This document shows positions 16,638 through 24,505 of a DNA stretch of 64,000 nt, one piece after another (the stretch's first letter is position 1; every line of letters begins with the position of its first letter). The notes beneath the pieces were generated by a model that saw nothing but the letters and a program-made list of their open reading frames with translations, did no database searches and had not been told where the DNA came from. This stretch comes from Duganella aquatilis (GTDB taxonomy: Bacteria; Pseudomonadota; Gammaproteobacteria; Burkholderiales; Burkholderiaceae_D), in NCBI RefSeq assembly GCF_009674565.1, contig NZ_WKJL01000019.1, forward strand, positions 1 through 64,000, given 5' to 3'. The position numbers were made by a program, and so were the translations under genes.

Positions 16638-16940
16638 TTACTTGCGGCCGATGATGACGCCGATCAGCAGGCCGATGCCGGCAGCTGCTGCGATCGAACG
16701 CCACGGGTTTTCCTTGACGTATTCATCGGCGTGCTTGGCGGCTTCCTTGGTGGCGGCCAGCGCGCTGACCTGGGCTTCGTGGGCCTTGGCCAGGGCGGTG
16801 TCCAGCGCGCGCATGCCGCGGCCGCGCAGTTCTTCGGCTTTTTCGCCGGTCAGTGCGGTGGCGGCGGTGAACAATGCCTGGGCATCTTTAACCAGAGTTT
16901 TCACGTCGTTATTCACGGTACTGATGTTTTGTTCCAGCAT
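16638..16940 (-). CDS. yqjD: YqjD/ElaB-type DUF883 protein
   Basis: 100 residues. A long charged helix followed by one C-terminal membrane helix starting at the hallmark ENPWRSIAAAAGIGLLIG and ending GRK. E. coli YqjD and ElaB are tail-anchored inner-membrane proteins that bind ribosomes in stationary phase. First gene of the four-gene operon. AGGAG precedes the ATG. I found no GTNCG-type operator upstream. Confidence 0.92.
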   Translation of the reverse strand: MLEQNISTVNNDVKTLVKDAQALFTAATALTGEKAEELRGRGMRALDTALAKAHEAQVSALAATKEAAKHADEYVKENPWRSIAAAAGIGLLIGVIIGRK

Positions 16941-17004
16941 GATAAAGCTCCTGTTTTGGTTGTCGGTGTGAAAACTTTACAGCAAATCGGCGCGGGCCGT
17001 ACGA

Positions 17005-17550
17005 TTAACCGTGCTCGGTCATCATGTCACGCATATCGTCGGCGTGCTCCTCTTCGACCGCCATGATCTTGATCAAAAGAAGGCGCGTCGTCGGGTCGGT
17101 ATCGCCGATCTGCTCGATCATCTGACGGTAGGCCTCGATCGCCACGCGTTCGGCGATCAGGTTGGCGCGCACCATCGACTGCACGTCCTCTGACGCATCA
17201 TACTCGGCATGGCTGCGGTCAAGCAACGTTGCAGGATTGAAATCAGGGTCGCCGTTCAGCTGGACGATGCGTTCGGCCAGCCAATCCGCGTGCTCCTGCT
17301 CTTCGTTGGCATGTTCGAGGAACTCCGCCTTGATGGCGGCGTTCTCGCGTCCGCTGACCGTGTAGTAGTGCCGCTTGTAGCGGTTGATGCACACCAGCTC
17401 GGTGGCCAGCGCCTCGTTCAGCATCTTGATGACGGCCTGGCGGTCGCCCTTGTAACCCGAGGTGACAGGGCCGTCTTCCAGATTGCGGGCGGCGGCGCGG
17501 ATGGCTTCTTTATCGATGCCTGCCGGTGGGGTGGGATTGGATTCAGCCAT
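17005..17550 (-). CDS. Ferritin-like/bacterioferritin-type protein
   Basis: 181 residues, four-helix diiron bundle. Ligand motifs are visible: Glu in ALATELVCINRY, EEQEHADW, Glu in LIAERVAIEAY, and EEEHADD. The 40-residue N-terminal extension is unlike classical Bfr, and no haem-binding Met is obvious. It probably oxidises or stores iron and protects against peroxide. It lies 29 bases downstream of the OmpA-like gene and may be its co-transcribed third gene. Confidence 0.88.
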   Translation of the reverse strand: MAESNPTPPAGIDKEAIRAAARNLEDGPVTSGYKGDRQAVIKMLNEALATELVCINRYKRHYYTVSGRENAAIKAEFLEHANEEQEHADWLAERIVQLNGDPDFNPATLLDRSHAEYDASEDVQSMVRANLIAERVAIEAYRQMIEQIGDTDPTTRLLLIKIMAVEEEHADDMRDMMTEHG

Positions 17551-17579
17551 GAGTCTTTCCTTCCTAAGTAAGAGGTGAA

Positions 17580-18494
17580 TTAGCGGCGGTTGGCGATCGG
17601 GGCGCCGTTTTGCGACAGCACGATCTCCACGCGGCGATTCAGTTGGCGGCTGCCGGCGTCGCCGTTGCTGGCAACCGGATACGCCTCGCCGTAGCCACGG
17701 GTGGCGATCTTGGCGCTTGGCACGCCCAGGCCGATCAGCGCGTTACGCACCGATTCGGCGCGGCGTTGCGACAGGTCCAGGTTGTGCGACGACGTGCCGG
17801 TGCTGTCGGTAAAGCCTTCCACCAGCACCACGCTTTGCGGTTCCTGCAGCAGCACGTCGGCCAGCTTCTGCGCGGTGCGCATGCCTTCGGCGCTCAGTTC
17901 GGCGCGGTCGACATTGAACAGCACGTCGTTCAGGGTGATCACGATGCCGCGGTCGGTCTGCTTGGCTTGCAGGTCGGCCAGCTGCTGTTGCAGCGCGGCG
18001 TTCTTGGCCGATTCCTCGCGCGCCGAACTGGCGGCGGCGTCAGCCTGGGCGCGGGCGGCGTCGGCGTCGGCCTTGGCCTGCTCGGCTTGCGATTTGGCGC
18101 GGTCGGCGCTCATGCGGGCCTGGTTGGCTTCGGCGGTGCGGGCCTGCAGACGGATCTCGTCGCGCTGGCGGGCGGCGTTGGCCACGTCAGCTTCGGCCTG
18201 CTTGGCCTTGGCGGCTTCCTGCGCGGTGGCGATCTTCTGCTTGGCGATATAGGCCAGCTTGTCGATCTCGTCCAGGCTGTCGCGCTTGGCGGCGGCGGCG
18301 TTGGCGCGGTCCAGCGCATCGGAAGCGGCCTTGAATTCCAGCGGCGCGTTGGCGGCGACCGAGGGATTGCTTTGGGCGGCAACGAAGTCGCCGCGCGCCT
18401 GGTCCAGCTGGCTGGTGGTGGTCGGCGTGCTGCTGCAGGCGGCAAACATCACGGACACGGCAAAAGCGGTAGGCAACAGTATCAGTTTTTTCAT
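17580..18494 (-). CDS. DUF4398/OmpA family lipoprotein
   Basis: 304 residues. Signal peptide with lipobox FAAC, an Ala-rich DUF4398 and coiled-coil region (about 25-185) and a C-terminal OmpA peptidoglycan-binding domain (TDRGIVITLNDVLF ... LSQRRAESVRNALI). It likely reaches from the outer membrane to the wall. It follows the DUF4398-only gene after 17 bases; the two coiled-coil proteins may pair. The operon is preceded by operator site E. Confidence 0.9.
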   Translation of the reverse strand: MKKLILLPTAFAVSVMFAACSSTPTTTSQLDQARGDFVAAQSNPSVAANAPLEFKAASDALDRANAAAAKRDSLDEIDKLAYIAKQKIATAQEAAKAKQAEADVANAARQRDEIRLQARTAEANQARMSADRAKSQAEQAKADADAARAQADAAASSAREESAKNAALQQQLADLQAKQTDRGIVITLNDVLFNVDRAELSAEGMRTAQKLADVLLQEPQSVVLVEGFTDSTGTSSHNLDLSQRRAESVRNALIGLGVPSAKIATRGYGEAYPVASNGDAGSRQLNRRVEIVLSQNGAPIANRR

Positions 18495-18511
18495 GATGGC
18501 TTCTCCCTCAA

Positions 18512-18901
18512 TTATTGTTGGCTGGCGGCGTTGGCGCGCGCCACTTCTTCGCGCAGCAGGCGGATATTTTGTTGCAGTTCGTCAGACGCGGCGGTGGCCT
18601 TGGCCGAGTTGGCCTTGCTCTGGGCCAGCTGCGCATCCGCCTGGGCCTGGGTGGCCAGATCCTGGGCGGTCTTGTAATCCTTGGCGGCCAGCGCCTGGTT
18701 GGCGCGCATCAGTTTTTCGCGCGCCGACAGCATTTCGGCCGGCGCCAGGTCGGCGGCGCCGGCGGCGGTGGCGGCGCTGACGGCTTCGCGCGACACCGCC
18801 ACGTCGGCGGTGGCCGGGGTTTTGTCGCTGGCGCAGCCGGCCAGGCCGGCCAGCATCACGGCGCCAAACAGCACTTGCCACTGGGTATTCATGGTCATCA
18901 T
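18512..18901 (-). CDS. DUF4398 lipoprotein
   Basis: 129 residues. Lipobox LAGC, then a long Ala/Gln coiled coil of the DUF4398 type. ATG at 18901, the first of three clustered Met codons, has AGGAGA 6 bases upstream. Site E and a TATAAA -10 give a leader of about 29 bases. Likely an envelope protein working with the OmpA-domain partner encoded next. Confidence 0.85.
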   Translation of the reverse strand: MMTMNTQWQVLFGAVMLAGLAGCASDKTPATADVAVSREAVSAATAAGAADLAPAEMLSAREKLMRANQALAAKDYKTAQDLATQAQADAQLAQSKANSAKATAASDELQQNIRLLREEVARANAASQQ

Positions 18902-18964
18902 TATTGTTCTCCTCAAATTGTTCAGGCGATGATGACTTTATAAGCCGATAGCGCACGGACATCA

Positions 18965-18978
18965 GTACGGTGCCGCAC
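18965..18978 (-). promoter_or_regulatory. Putative Crp/Fnr-type operator, site E
   Basis: GTACG-GTGC-CGCAC. On the minus strand TATAAA (18937-18942, five of six) is at the shared offset, with a predicted start near 18930 for the DUF4398/OmpA operon. Confidence 0.7.
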
Positions 18979-19027
18979 AAAAACCCTGAGTGTGTAAAAT
19001 GAGGCAACTATAAAAAGCAGATCGACC

Positions 19028-20989
19028 ATGTCCATTCCACGCCCTACCAAAATCGCCATTGCCGTTGGCGGCGTCGTCGCCGCGCCGCTGGTCGCCGCCG
19101 TCGTGCTGGCCAGCTACGACTGGAACCAGGCGCGCCCCTGGCTCAACGAGCGCATCAGCGCCGCCATCGCCCGGCCGTTCGACATCCGCGGCGCGGTGTC
19201 GCTGGCGTGGCGCAACGAGGGCGAACTCCTGCCGATGCCGCACCTGGTGGCGCGCGACGTCCATGTCGGCAATCCGCGCGGCATGCAGGCGCCGGACGAA
19301 CTGGCCAGCGTCGGCCAGTTCGCCTTTGCCGTCGAACTGCTGCCGCTGCTGCGCCAGCGCATCGAGATCCCGGAGCTGCGCTTCGACAATCCGAAGCTGC
19401 TGCTGCAGCGCGAAGCCGACGGCAAGAACAACTGGACCTTCAAGAGCGAGGACAAGGCATCGGTGTGGTCGCTGGACGTGCAGCGCGTGGTCTTCACCAA
19501 GGGCACGGTGCGCTACATCGATGCCATGACCCACGTCGACGCCAGCGCCCAGGTCGACACCATCAAGGACCCGCGCTACGGCGTCAGCTGGCAGTTGCGC
19601 GGCAAATGGAACAACCAGGACATCCAGGGCAGCGGCAAGGCCGGCGCCGTGCTGTCGCTGCAGAAGCAGACCGCGCCCTTCCCGCTCGCGGCCAGCCTCA
19701 ACGTCGGCGGCACCAGCATCAGCTTCGACGGCACGCTGACCAAGCCGGCCGCGCTGACCGCGCTGGACATGCGCCTCAAGCTGTCCGGTCCCAGCATGGC
19801 GCGGCTGTACGGCCTGACCGGCGTGCTGCTGCCGGAAACGCCGCCCTTCGTCACCGAGGGCCACCTCACCGGCAACCTCGGCGCCAACGCCAGCCACTGG
19901 ATCTACGACCAGTTCACCGGCAAGGTCGGCGCCAGTGACATCGCCGGCAAGCTCGACTTCAAGACCGGCGCGCCGCGTTCCCTGTTGAGCGGCAATATCC
20001 AGTCCAGGCTGCTGCAGGTGTCCGACCTCGGCCCGCTGATCGGCGCCGACTCCAACGCCAGCAAGGAAGCGCGCGGCGCCGAGGAGCTCCAGCCGGGCAA
20101 CAAGGTGCTGCCGGTGGAAACCTTCCGCACCGACCGCTGGACCGCCATCGACGCCAACGTCAACTTCAAGGCCGCGCGCATCACGCGCAACAAGGACTTG
20201 CCGATCCAGAACCTGGAAACGCAGATCCACCTGAAGGACGGCGTGCTGGCGCTGAAGCCGATGAACTTCGACATCGCCGGCGGCCGCTTCACCTCCAACA
20301 TCGTGCTGGACGGCAGCGGCAAGGTCAACGCCCACGCCATCCGCGCCGATCTGAAGGCCAAGGCCGCGCACCTGCAACTGCGGCAGCTGTTCCCGTCCAT
20401 CGACGGCATGCAGGCCACCGTCGGCGAAATCAACGCCGACGTCGCGCTGACCTCCACCGGCAACTCGGTGGCCAGCCTGCTGGGCGCCTCCAACGGCGAA
20501 TTCAAAGGCGTGGTCAACCAGGGCAGCGTCAGCAAGCTGCTGCTGGAGGCCATGGGCCTGAACCTCGGCAGCGTGGTGATGACCAAGCTGGTCGGCGACA
20601 AGCAGGTCAAGCTCAACTGCATGGTGACGGACTTCGCCGTCAGCAACGGCGTGATGAACTCGCGCCTGTTCGTGGCAGACACGTCGGAGGCGCGCATCGA
20701 CGTCCACGGCACCGTCAACCTCGGCAACGAGAAGCTGGACCTGACGCTGAAGCCGGACGCCAAATCGGTGCGGGTGATTTCGCTGCGCGCGCCGATCTAT
20801 GTACGCGGCACCTTCAAGCAACCGGACATCAGCGTCGACAAGGGCGCCATGGCCTTGCGCGCCGGCAGCGCGCTGGCGCTGGCCGTGGTGGCGCCGGTGG
20901 CGGCCATCGTGCCGCTGGTCAGCACCAGCACCGGCGAGACGGCCGGCTGCCAGGCCCTGATCGCCCAGGCCGGCAAGCCGCAACACTGA
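19028..20989 (+). CDS. AsmA family protein
   Basis: 653 residues. One N-terminal membrane helix (about 8-28), then a long periplasmic beta-rich repeat structure and the AsmA_2 C-terminal region. AsmA-like proteins are bridge-type lipid-transfer proteins carrying phospholipid from inner to outer membrane. The C-terminus has an extra hydrophobic Ala/Val stretch. A TATAAA hexamer at 19009-19014 is too near the ATG to be sure of. Monocistronic. Confidence 0.9.
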   Translation: MSIPRPTKIAIAVGGVVAAPLVAAVVLASYDWNQARPWLNERISAAIARPFDIRGAVSLAWRNEGELLPMPHLVARDVHVGNPRGMQAPDELASVGQFAFAVELLPLLRQRIEIPELRFDNPKLLLQREADGKNNWTFKSEDKASVWSLDVQRVVFTKGTVRYIDAMTHVDASAQVDTIKDPRYGVSWQLRGKWNNQDIQGSGKAGAVLSLQKQTAPFPLAASLNVGGTSISFDGTLTKPAALTALDMRLKLSGPSMARLYGLTGVLLPETPPFVTEGHLTGNLGANASHWIYDQFTGKVGASDIAGKLDFKTGAPRSLLSGNIQSRLLQVSDLGPLIGADSNASKEARGAEELQPGNKVLPVETFRTDRWTAIDANVNFKAARITRNKDLPIQNLETQIHLKDGVLALKPMNFDIAGGRFTSNIVLDGSGKVNAHAIRADLKAKAAHLQLRQLFPSIDGMQATVGEINADVALTSTGNSVASLLGASNGEFKGVVNQGSVSKLLLEAMGLNLGSVVMTKLVGDKQVKLNCMVTDFAVSNGVMNSRLFVADTSEARIDVHGTVNLGNEKLDLTLKPDAKSVRVISLRAPIYVRGTFKQPDISVDKGAMALRAGSALALAVVAPVAAIVPLVSTSTGETAGCQALIAQAGKPQH

Positions 20990-21000
20990 TTGCCGCTAGT

Positions 21001-21014
21001 GTGTGCTGACGAAC
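21001..21014 (+). promoter_or_regulatory. Putative Crp/Fnr-type operator, site F
   Basis: GTGTG-CTGA-CGAAC, one mismatch to GTNCG-N4-CGNAC, followed by GGAAG as at sites B and G. TACTCT (21037-21042) is at the shared offset; predicted start near 21049. Confidence 0.55.
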
Positions 21015-21095
21015 GGAAGCGATTACGCAAGTTTCGTACTCTGGAGGCATCGGTGAAGGCGCAATACCGCGTCTAACCTGCCTGAGGAGAACATC

Positions 21096-21320
21096 ATGAA
21101 CAACGTCAAGCGAATTGCAGCAACCGCCGCCGTACTGGCCGCGACCCTGGGCCTGAGCGCATGCGCAGGCATGTCGAACCAAGACCGTAACACCGCCGTG
21201 GGCGCAGGCGTTGGCGCAGTGGCCGGCTCGGTCCTGACCGGCGGCAGCGCAGTCGGCACCGTCGGCGGCGCGGCAGTGGGTGGCGTGATCGGTAACCAGG
21301 TACAAAAGCCACCGCGTTAA
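21096..21320 (+). CDS. OsmB-like glycine-zipper lipoprotein
   Basis: 74 residues. Lipobox LSAC, then a glycine zipper (AVGAGVGAVAGSVLTGGS ... AAVGGVIGNQV). Length and layout match OsmB, the osmotically induced outer-membrane lipoprotein of enterics. GAGGAG precedes the ATG. Flanked by operator site F and a strong terminator, so it is a single-gene unit of the proposed regulon. Confidence 0.88.
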   Translation: MNNVKRIAATAAVLAATLGLSACAGMSNQDRNTAVGAGVGAVAGSVLTGGSAVGTVGGAAVGGVIGNQVQKPPR

Positions 21321-21338
21321 TCGCGGCGCTGCAGAAAG

Positions 21339-21366
21339 CAAACGGACCCTCGGGTCCGTTTTTTTA
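21339..21366 (+). terminator. Bidirectional terminator
   Basis: Stem AACGGACCC / GGGTCCGTT with A residues before and seven T after, between the convergent OsmB-like and Crp/Fnr genes. Confidence 0.88.
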
Positions 21367-22083
21367 TTTGTCCTTGAACATTTCGTAGCAGTGGCAGGAG
21401 ACGGCTTCCAGGCCGGCCGAATCGAGGATCTCGATATTGCCGCGGCTGTAGGTGATCAGGCGCTGGTTTTGCAGCGCGCTGGCGGCCTTGGTGACGCCGA
21501 CCCGGCGCACGCCCAGCGCATGCGCCAGGAATTCGTGCGTCAGGTGGAATTTCTCCGACTGCAGGCGGTCGCGCGTGATCAGCAGCGACCGCGCCAGGCG
21601 CGCCTCCAGCACGTGGAAGCGGCTGCAGACGGCGATCTGGATGGTTTGCGCCAGCACGGTGTCGGTATAGCGGTACAGCAGGCGCTGCAGCGATTCCATG
21701 CGGTAGAACTCGGTGATGAAATCGGCGGTGGCGATGCGGTAGGCGCGGCCGGAACGCTGCACCACGGCGCGCACCTGCGCCATTTCGTGGCCCAGCACCA
21801 CGGAAGCGCCCAGCATGCCTTCGCGGCCGATGGAACCGACCTCCAGCGTCATGCGGCCTTCGGCGACGCCCAGCAGCGACACCAGGCAATCGATGGGGAA
21901 ATACAGGTAGCGCACTTCCTGCCCCGGCTCCGACAACACCTGGCCGTTGTCCACCCGCACCGTTTCGCACTTGGCGGCGAGCTGGCGTTGATCGTCGTCC
22001 GGCAGGCTGGCCAGCAGGCGATTATTGGCCAGCCGCGGCAGCGCCCGGTCTTCGTCGGGAGTAGTTGAGATAGAGGTATGCAT
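21364..22083 (-). CDS. Crp/Fnr family transcription regulator
   Basis: 239 residues. Cyclic-nucleotide-binding-type beta barrel (about 20-140), a long dimer helix, and a C-terminal HTH_CRP domain (about 150-225). The recognition helix region (VRRVGVTKAASAL, about 192-205) lacks the RETVGR of Crp and the ExxSR of Fnr, so it should not read TGTGA or TTGAT. No Fnr-type cysteine cluster. No Shine-Dalgarno; operator site G with a TAATCT -10 predicts a start exactly at the ATG, that is, a leaderless autoregulated gene. Candidate regulator of the nine-site regulon described here. Confidence 0.9.
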   Translation of the reverse strand: MHTSISTTPDEDRALPRLANNRLLASLPDDDQRQLAAKCETVRVDNGQVLSEPGQEVRYLYFPIDCLVSLLGVAEGRMTLEVGSIGREGMLGASVVLGHEMAQVRAVVQRSGRAYRIATADFITEFYRMESLQRLLYRYTDTVLAQTIQIAVCSRFHVLEARLARSLLITRDRLQSEKFHLTHEFLAHALGVRRVGVTKAASALQNQRLITYSRGNIEILDSAGLEAVSCHCYEMFKDK

Positions 22084-22117
22084 GGGATCAGATTAAGGGC
22101 AATGTTTTGCTCTGTAT

Positions 22118-22131
22118 GTACGGTGACGCAC
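22118..22131. promoter_or_regulatory. Putative Crp/Fnr-type operator, site G (divergent)
   Basis: GTACG-GTGA-CGCAC, followed by GGAAG. It serves both directions: TAATCT on the minus strand (22090-22095) toward the Crp/Fnr gene, and GAAAAT (22154-22159) toward the glycine-zipper gene, each at the shared offset. Confidence 0.7.
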
Positions 22132-22204
22132 GGAAGCAATAGATGTACTCGGGGAAAATATGGGCTGCAGTGCACTACCTCACCTAATAACAAAGGACAC
22201 ACAC

Positions 22205-22816
22205 ATGGACACCCAAACCAAATCTGGCACCCACCCTGTCATGGTCATCGCCGCCGTCGCGGTGGTACTGTTTTGCGGCGTCGGCAGCGCAGCCATCCTG
22301 GGCTGGCTGCCAACCTCCAACGCCAGCGTACCGGCGGCCGTAAGCGGCCTGCCGCCGGCGCCGGCAGCCTCGCAGCCGATGGCCTACAACGACGCGCCGC
22401 CGGCCGGCGCCGCGGCCATGGCCCCTGGCGTGTCGCAAGGCCGGGGCCAGGCACCGGAACAGGAAGCGCGCAGCGCGCCATGCAGCAACTGCGGCGTGGT
22501 GGAATCGGTGCGCACGATTGAACATCGTCCGCAAGGCAGCGGCGTCGGCGCGGCCGGCGGCGCCATCCTTGGCGGCCTGCTGGGCAACCAGGTCGGCAGC
22601 GGCCATGGCCGTCAGATCGCCACGGTGGCCGGCGCGGTCGGCGGCGCGGTGGCCGGCAACCAGATCGAAGGCAATATGAAAACCACCCACAGCTGGGACG
22701 TCGTGGTGCGCATGGATAACGGCAGCAAGCGCACCATCCACTCGTCGGCGCAGCCGCAATGGCGCTCGGGCGACTCGGTGCGCATCGTCAAAGGCCAGCT
22801 GCGTTCGATGGACTAA
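22205..22816 (+). CDS. Glycine-zipper 2TM protein, membrane anchored
   Basis: 203 residues. One N-terminal membrane helix (about 12-32) instead of a lipobox, a Pro/Ala-rich linker with a CSNCG pair, a Gly zipper (GVGAAGGAILGGLLGNQVGSG ... GAVGGAVAGNQIEG; key pattern GGLLGNQVG) and a C-terminal beta domain ending VRIVKGQLRSMD. The zipper and end domain are paralogous to the lipoprotein at 13681. AAAGGA precedes ATG 22205. Divergent from the Crp/Fnr gene across site G. Confidence 0.88.
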   Translation: MDTQTKSGTHPVMVIAAVAVVLFCGVGSAAILGWLPTSNASVPAAVSGLPPAPAASQPMAYNDAPPAGAAAMAPGVSQGRGQAPEQEARSAPCSNCGVVESVRTIEHRPQGSGVGAAGGAILGGLLGNQVGSGHGRQIATVAGAVGGAVAGNQIEGNMKTTHSWDVVVRMDNGSKRTIHSSAQPQWRSGDSVRIVKGQLRSMD

Positions 22817-22824
22817 GGATTTAA

Positions 22825-22838
22825 GTACGGCATCGTAC
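22825..22838 (+). promoter_or_regulatory. Putative Crp/Fnr-type operator, site H
   Basis: Perfect arms GTACG-GCAT-CGTAC. GATAAT (22861-22866) is at the shared offset; predicted start near 22873, 22 bases before the small membrane protein gene. Confidence 0.72.
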
Positions 22839-22894
22839 AGAAGCCGGACCGGCGATTGCTGATAATAGCTTCAACACAACCCGAGGAGATCATC

Positions 22895-23041
22895 ATGCTT
22901 TATACCATCGCTGTAGTTCTGCTTATCCTGTGGCTGCTGGGCTTGGTAACTTCGTACACCATCGGCGGCTTCATCCACATCCTGCTGGTGGTCGCCATCA
23001 TCATGGTGCTGCTGCGCCTGATTAGCGGACGCGGCGTGTAG
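22895..23041 (+). CDS. lmo0937-type small membrane protein
   Basis: 48 residues, two hydrophobic helices separated by SYTIGGFIH, the signature of the lmo0937 family of tiny membrane proteins (MLYTIAVVLLILWLLGL start). GAGGAG lies 6 bases before the ATG. It has its own operator (site H), -10 and terminator, so it is an independent stress-type unit. Biochemical role unknown. Confidence 0.9.
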   Translation: MLYTIAVVLLILWLLGLVTSYTIGGFIHILLVVAIIMVLLRLISGRGV

Positions 23042-23059
23042 CCTTCTCCGCAGCGGTTC

Positions 23060-23083
23060 AAACGGCGCCTTGGGCGCCGTTTT
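23060..23083 (+). terminator. Rho-independent terminator
   Basis: Stem AACGGCGCC / GGCGCCGTT with TTG loop and a short T run, after the lmo0937-type gene. Confidence 0.82.
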
Positions 23084-23103
23084 CATTTCCAAAGGAGCGA
23101 CTG

Positions 23104-23631
23104 ATGAAAGCACTGTTGACAACACTGGCCCTGCTGGCCGCCGCGCAAACGCAGGCGCAAACCGTCAAGCCAGGTTTGTGGGAACTGAATAACAAGATCA
23201 TGACGGGCAATGCGCAGACCGACCAGGCGGTCAGCGCCGGCCTGTCGCAGCTGGCGGCGCTGCCGCCGGAACAGCGCGCGCAGGTGCAGGCGATGATGGC
23301 GCAGAACGGCGTCTCGCTGCCGCAGGCCACCAGCGACGGCGGACTGACGATGCGCGCCTGCGTGACGCCGGAAATGGCGGCGCGCAAGGAGCTGCCGCTG
23401 AGCCAGCAAGGCAAATGCCGCTCGACGCAGACGCCGGTGCCGGGCGGACTGAACGTGTCGTTCAGCTGCACCGATCCGGCATCCAGCGGCACCGGGCAAG
23501 TGCGTTTCCTGGGCGAAGACGCGTACACGGCCACCATGCAGGTGACCAACAACACCGGCGCCGGCCCGCAGAACGCCACGGTGGAATCCACCGGGCGCTG
23601 GCTGTCCGCCACCTGCCCTGCCCGCCCTTAG
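23104..23631 (+). CDS. DUF3617 exported protein
   Basis: 175 residues. Signal peptide cleaved after TQAQA region, then the DUF3617 fold starting KPGLWELNNKIM, with paired cysteines (MRACVT, GKCRST, FSCTD, ATCPA) likely in disulfides. Periplasmic; family function unknown. AAAGGAG precedes the ATG. It sits tail-to-tail with the aminotransferase gene, 2 bases between stops. Confidence 0.88.
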   Translation: MKALLTTLALLAAAQTQAQTVKPGLWELNNKIMTGNAQTDQAVSAGLSQLAALPPEQRAQVQAMMAQNGVSLPQATSDGGLTMRACVTPEMAARKELPLSQQGKCRSTQTPVPGGLNVSFSCTDPASSGTGQVRFLGEDAYTATMQVTNNTGAGPQNATVESTGRWLSATCPARP

Positions 23632-23633
23632 GC

Positions 23634-24470
23634 TTACTGGCTGTCGGAGAACGCCATGTAGCGGTCGCGCGCCAGCGTGGCGATGGGACCGACCGGCAAG
23701 GTGCGGCCTTCGTAGCGCACGCACGGCGTGACCTTGCCGTAGTTACCGGTGTTGAAGATTTCAACGGCGGTTTCCAGCTCCTCCGGACGCACGCTGCGTT
23801 CCTCGACCTTGACGCCCTCTTTCGCCAGCAGCTCGATCACGCGGGCGCGGGTGATGCCGGACAGGAAAGTACCGTTCGCCACCGGCGTCACCACCTGGCC
23901 GGCCGGCGTGACGAAGAACAGATTGGCCGATGCGAACTCGGCCACGTTGCCGGCGCTGTCGCACACCACGGCGTTGTCGTAGCCGCGTTCCTTGGCCTCG
24001 CGCAGCGCCTTGGACGTGTTGGCGTACAGCGAGGAGGCCTTGGCGTCGGTCGGCGCCATCGACGCATCCGGACGGCGCAGCACCGACAGGCAGGCCGAGA
24101 AGCCGGTGAACGGCGGCATTGGTGCGTCGAACAGGGTCAGCGCGAACGCGCTCTTTTCCGGCACCGGAATCAGCAGGCCGTCAGTGCCGAACACCAGCGG
24201 ACGAATGTAGAGCTCGGCATCGGCCGGGAACTTGGCCACGCCTTCGCGCACCAGCTTTTCCATCTCATCCACGCTCAGCGGGCACGTCAGGCCGACGCGT
24301 TCGGACGAAGTGATCACGCGCTGCAAGTGCAGGCGCAGGTCGGGCATATGGCCGCTGAGCGAACGGGCGCCGTCGAATACCGACGAGCCGAGCCAGACAC
24401 TGTGGTCCATGGCGCCAAACAGCGGCGCATTGCCTTCGGCCCAAGTGCCGTTGAAGTAAGTGAGGTACAT
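23634..24470 (-). CDS. Class IV aminotransferase, branched-chain type
   Basis: 278 residues, fold-type IV PLP enzyme of the IlvE/PabC/D-amino-acid transferase superfamily. Recognisable are FNGTWAEGNAPLF at the start, FDGARS, the PLP region SLYANTSKALREAKERGYDN with its lysine, and ANLFFVT and TFLSGITR further on. It transfers the amino group of branched-chain amino acids to 2-oxoglutarate, or acts on a related substrate. Slightly short for IlvE (about 305), so a specialised paralogue is possible. Confidence 0.85.
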   Translation of the reverse strand: MYLTYFNGTWAEGNAPLFGAMDHSVWLGSSVFDGARSLSGHMPDLRLHLQRVITSSERVGLTCPLSVDEMEKLVREGVAKFPADAELYIRPLVFGTDGLLIPVPEKSAFALTLFDAPMPPFTGFSACLSVLRRPDASMAPTDAKASSLYANTSKALREAKERGYDNAVVCDSAGNVAEFASANLFFVTPAGQVVTPVANGTFLSGITRARVIELLAKEGVKVEERSVRPEELETAVEIFNTGNYGKVTPCVRYEGRTLPVGPIATLARDRYMAFSDSQ

Positions 24471-24505
24471 GCTGCTTCCTGGTCAAAACCAGCAATGTAG
24501 CATGT

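Noticed and set aside
16994..17002. GTACG half-site upstream of yqjD
   Set aside because: The second half and the -10 at the shared offset (16961-16966 reads CCGACA) are both missing, so it was not added to the regulon.
18948..18956. CGCAC near site E
   Set aside because: The partner half-site is too degenerate (2 of 5).
18962..20986. 674-residue minus-strand open frame
   Set aside because: Complement of the AsmA gene; no domain and a His/Gln/Ala-rich sequence typical of a shadow frame.
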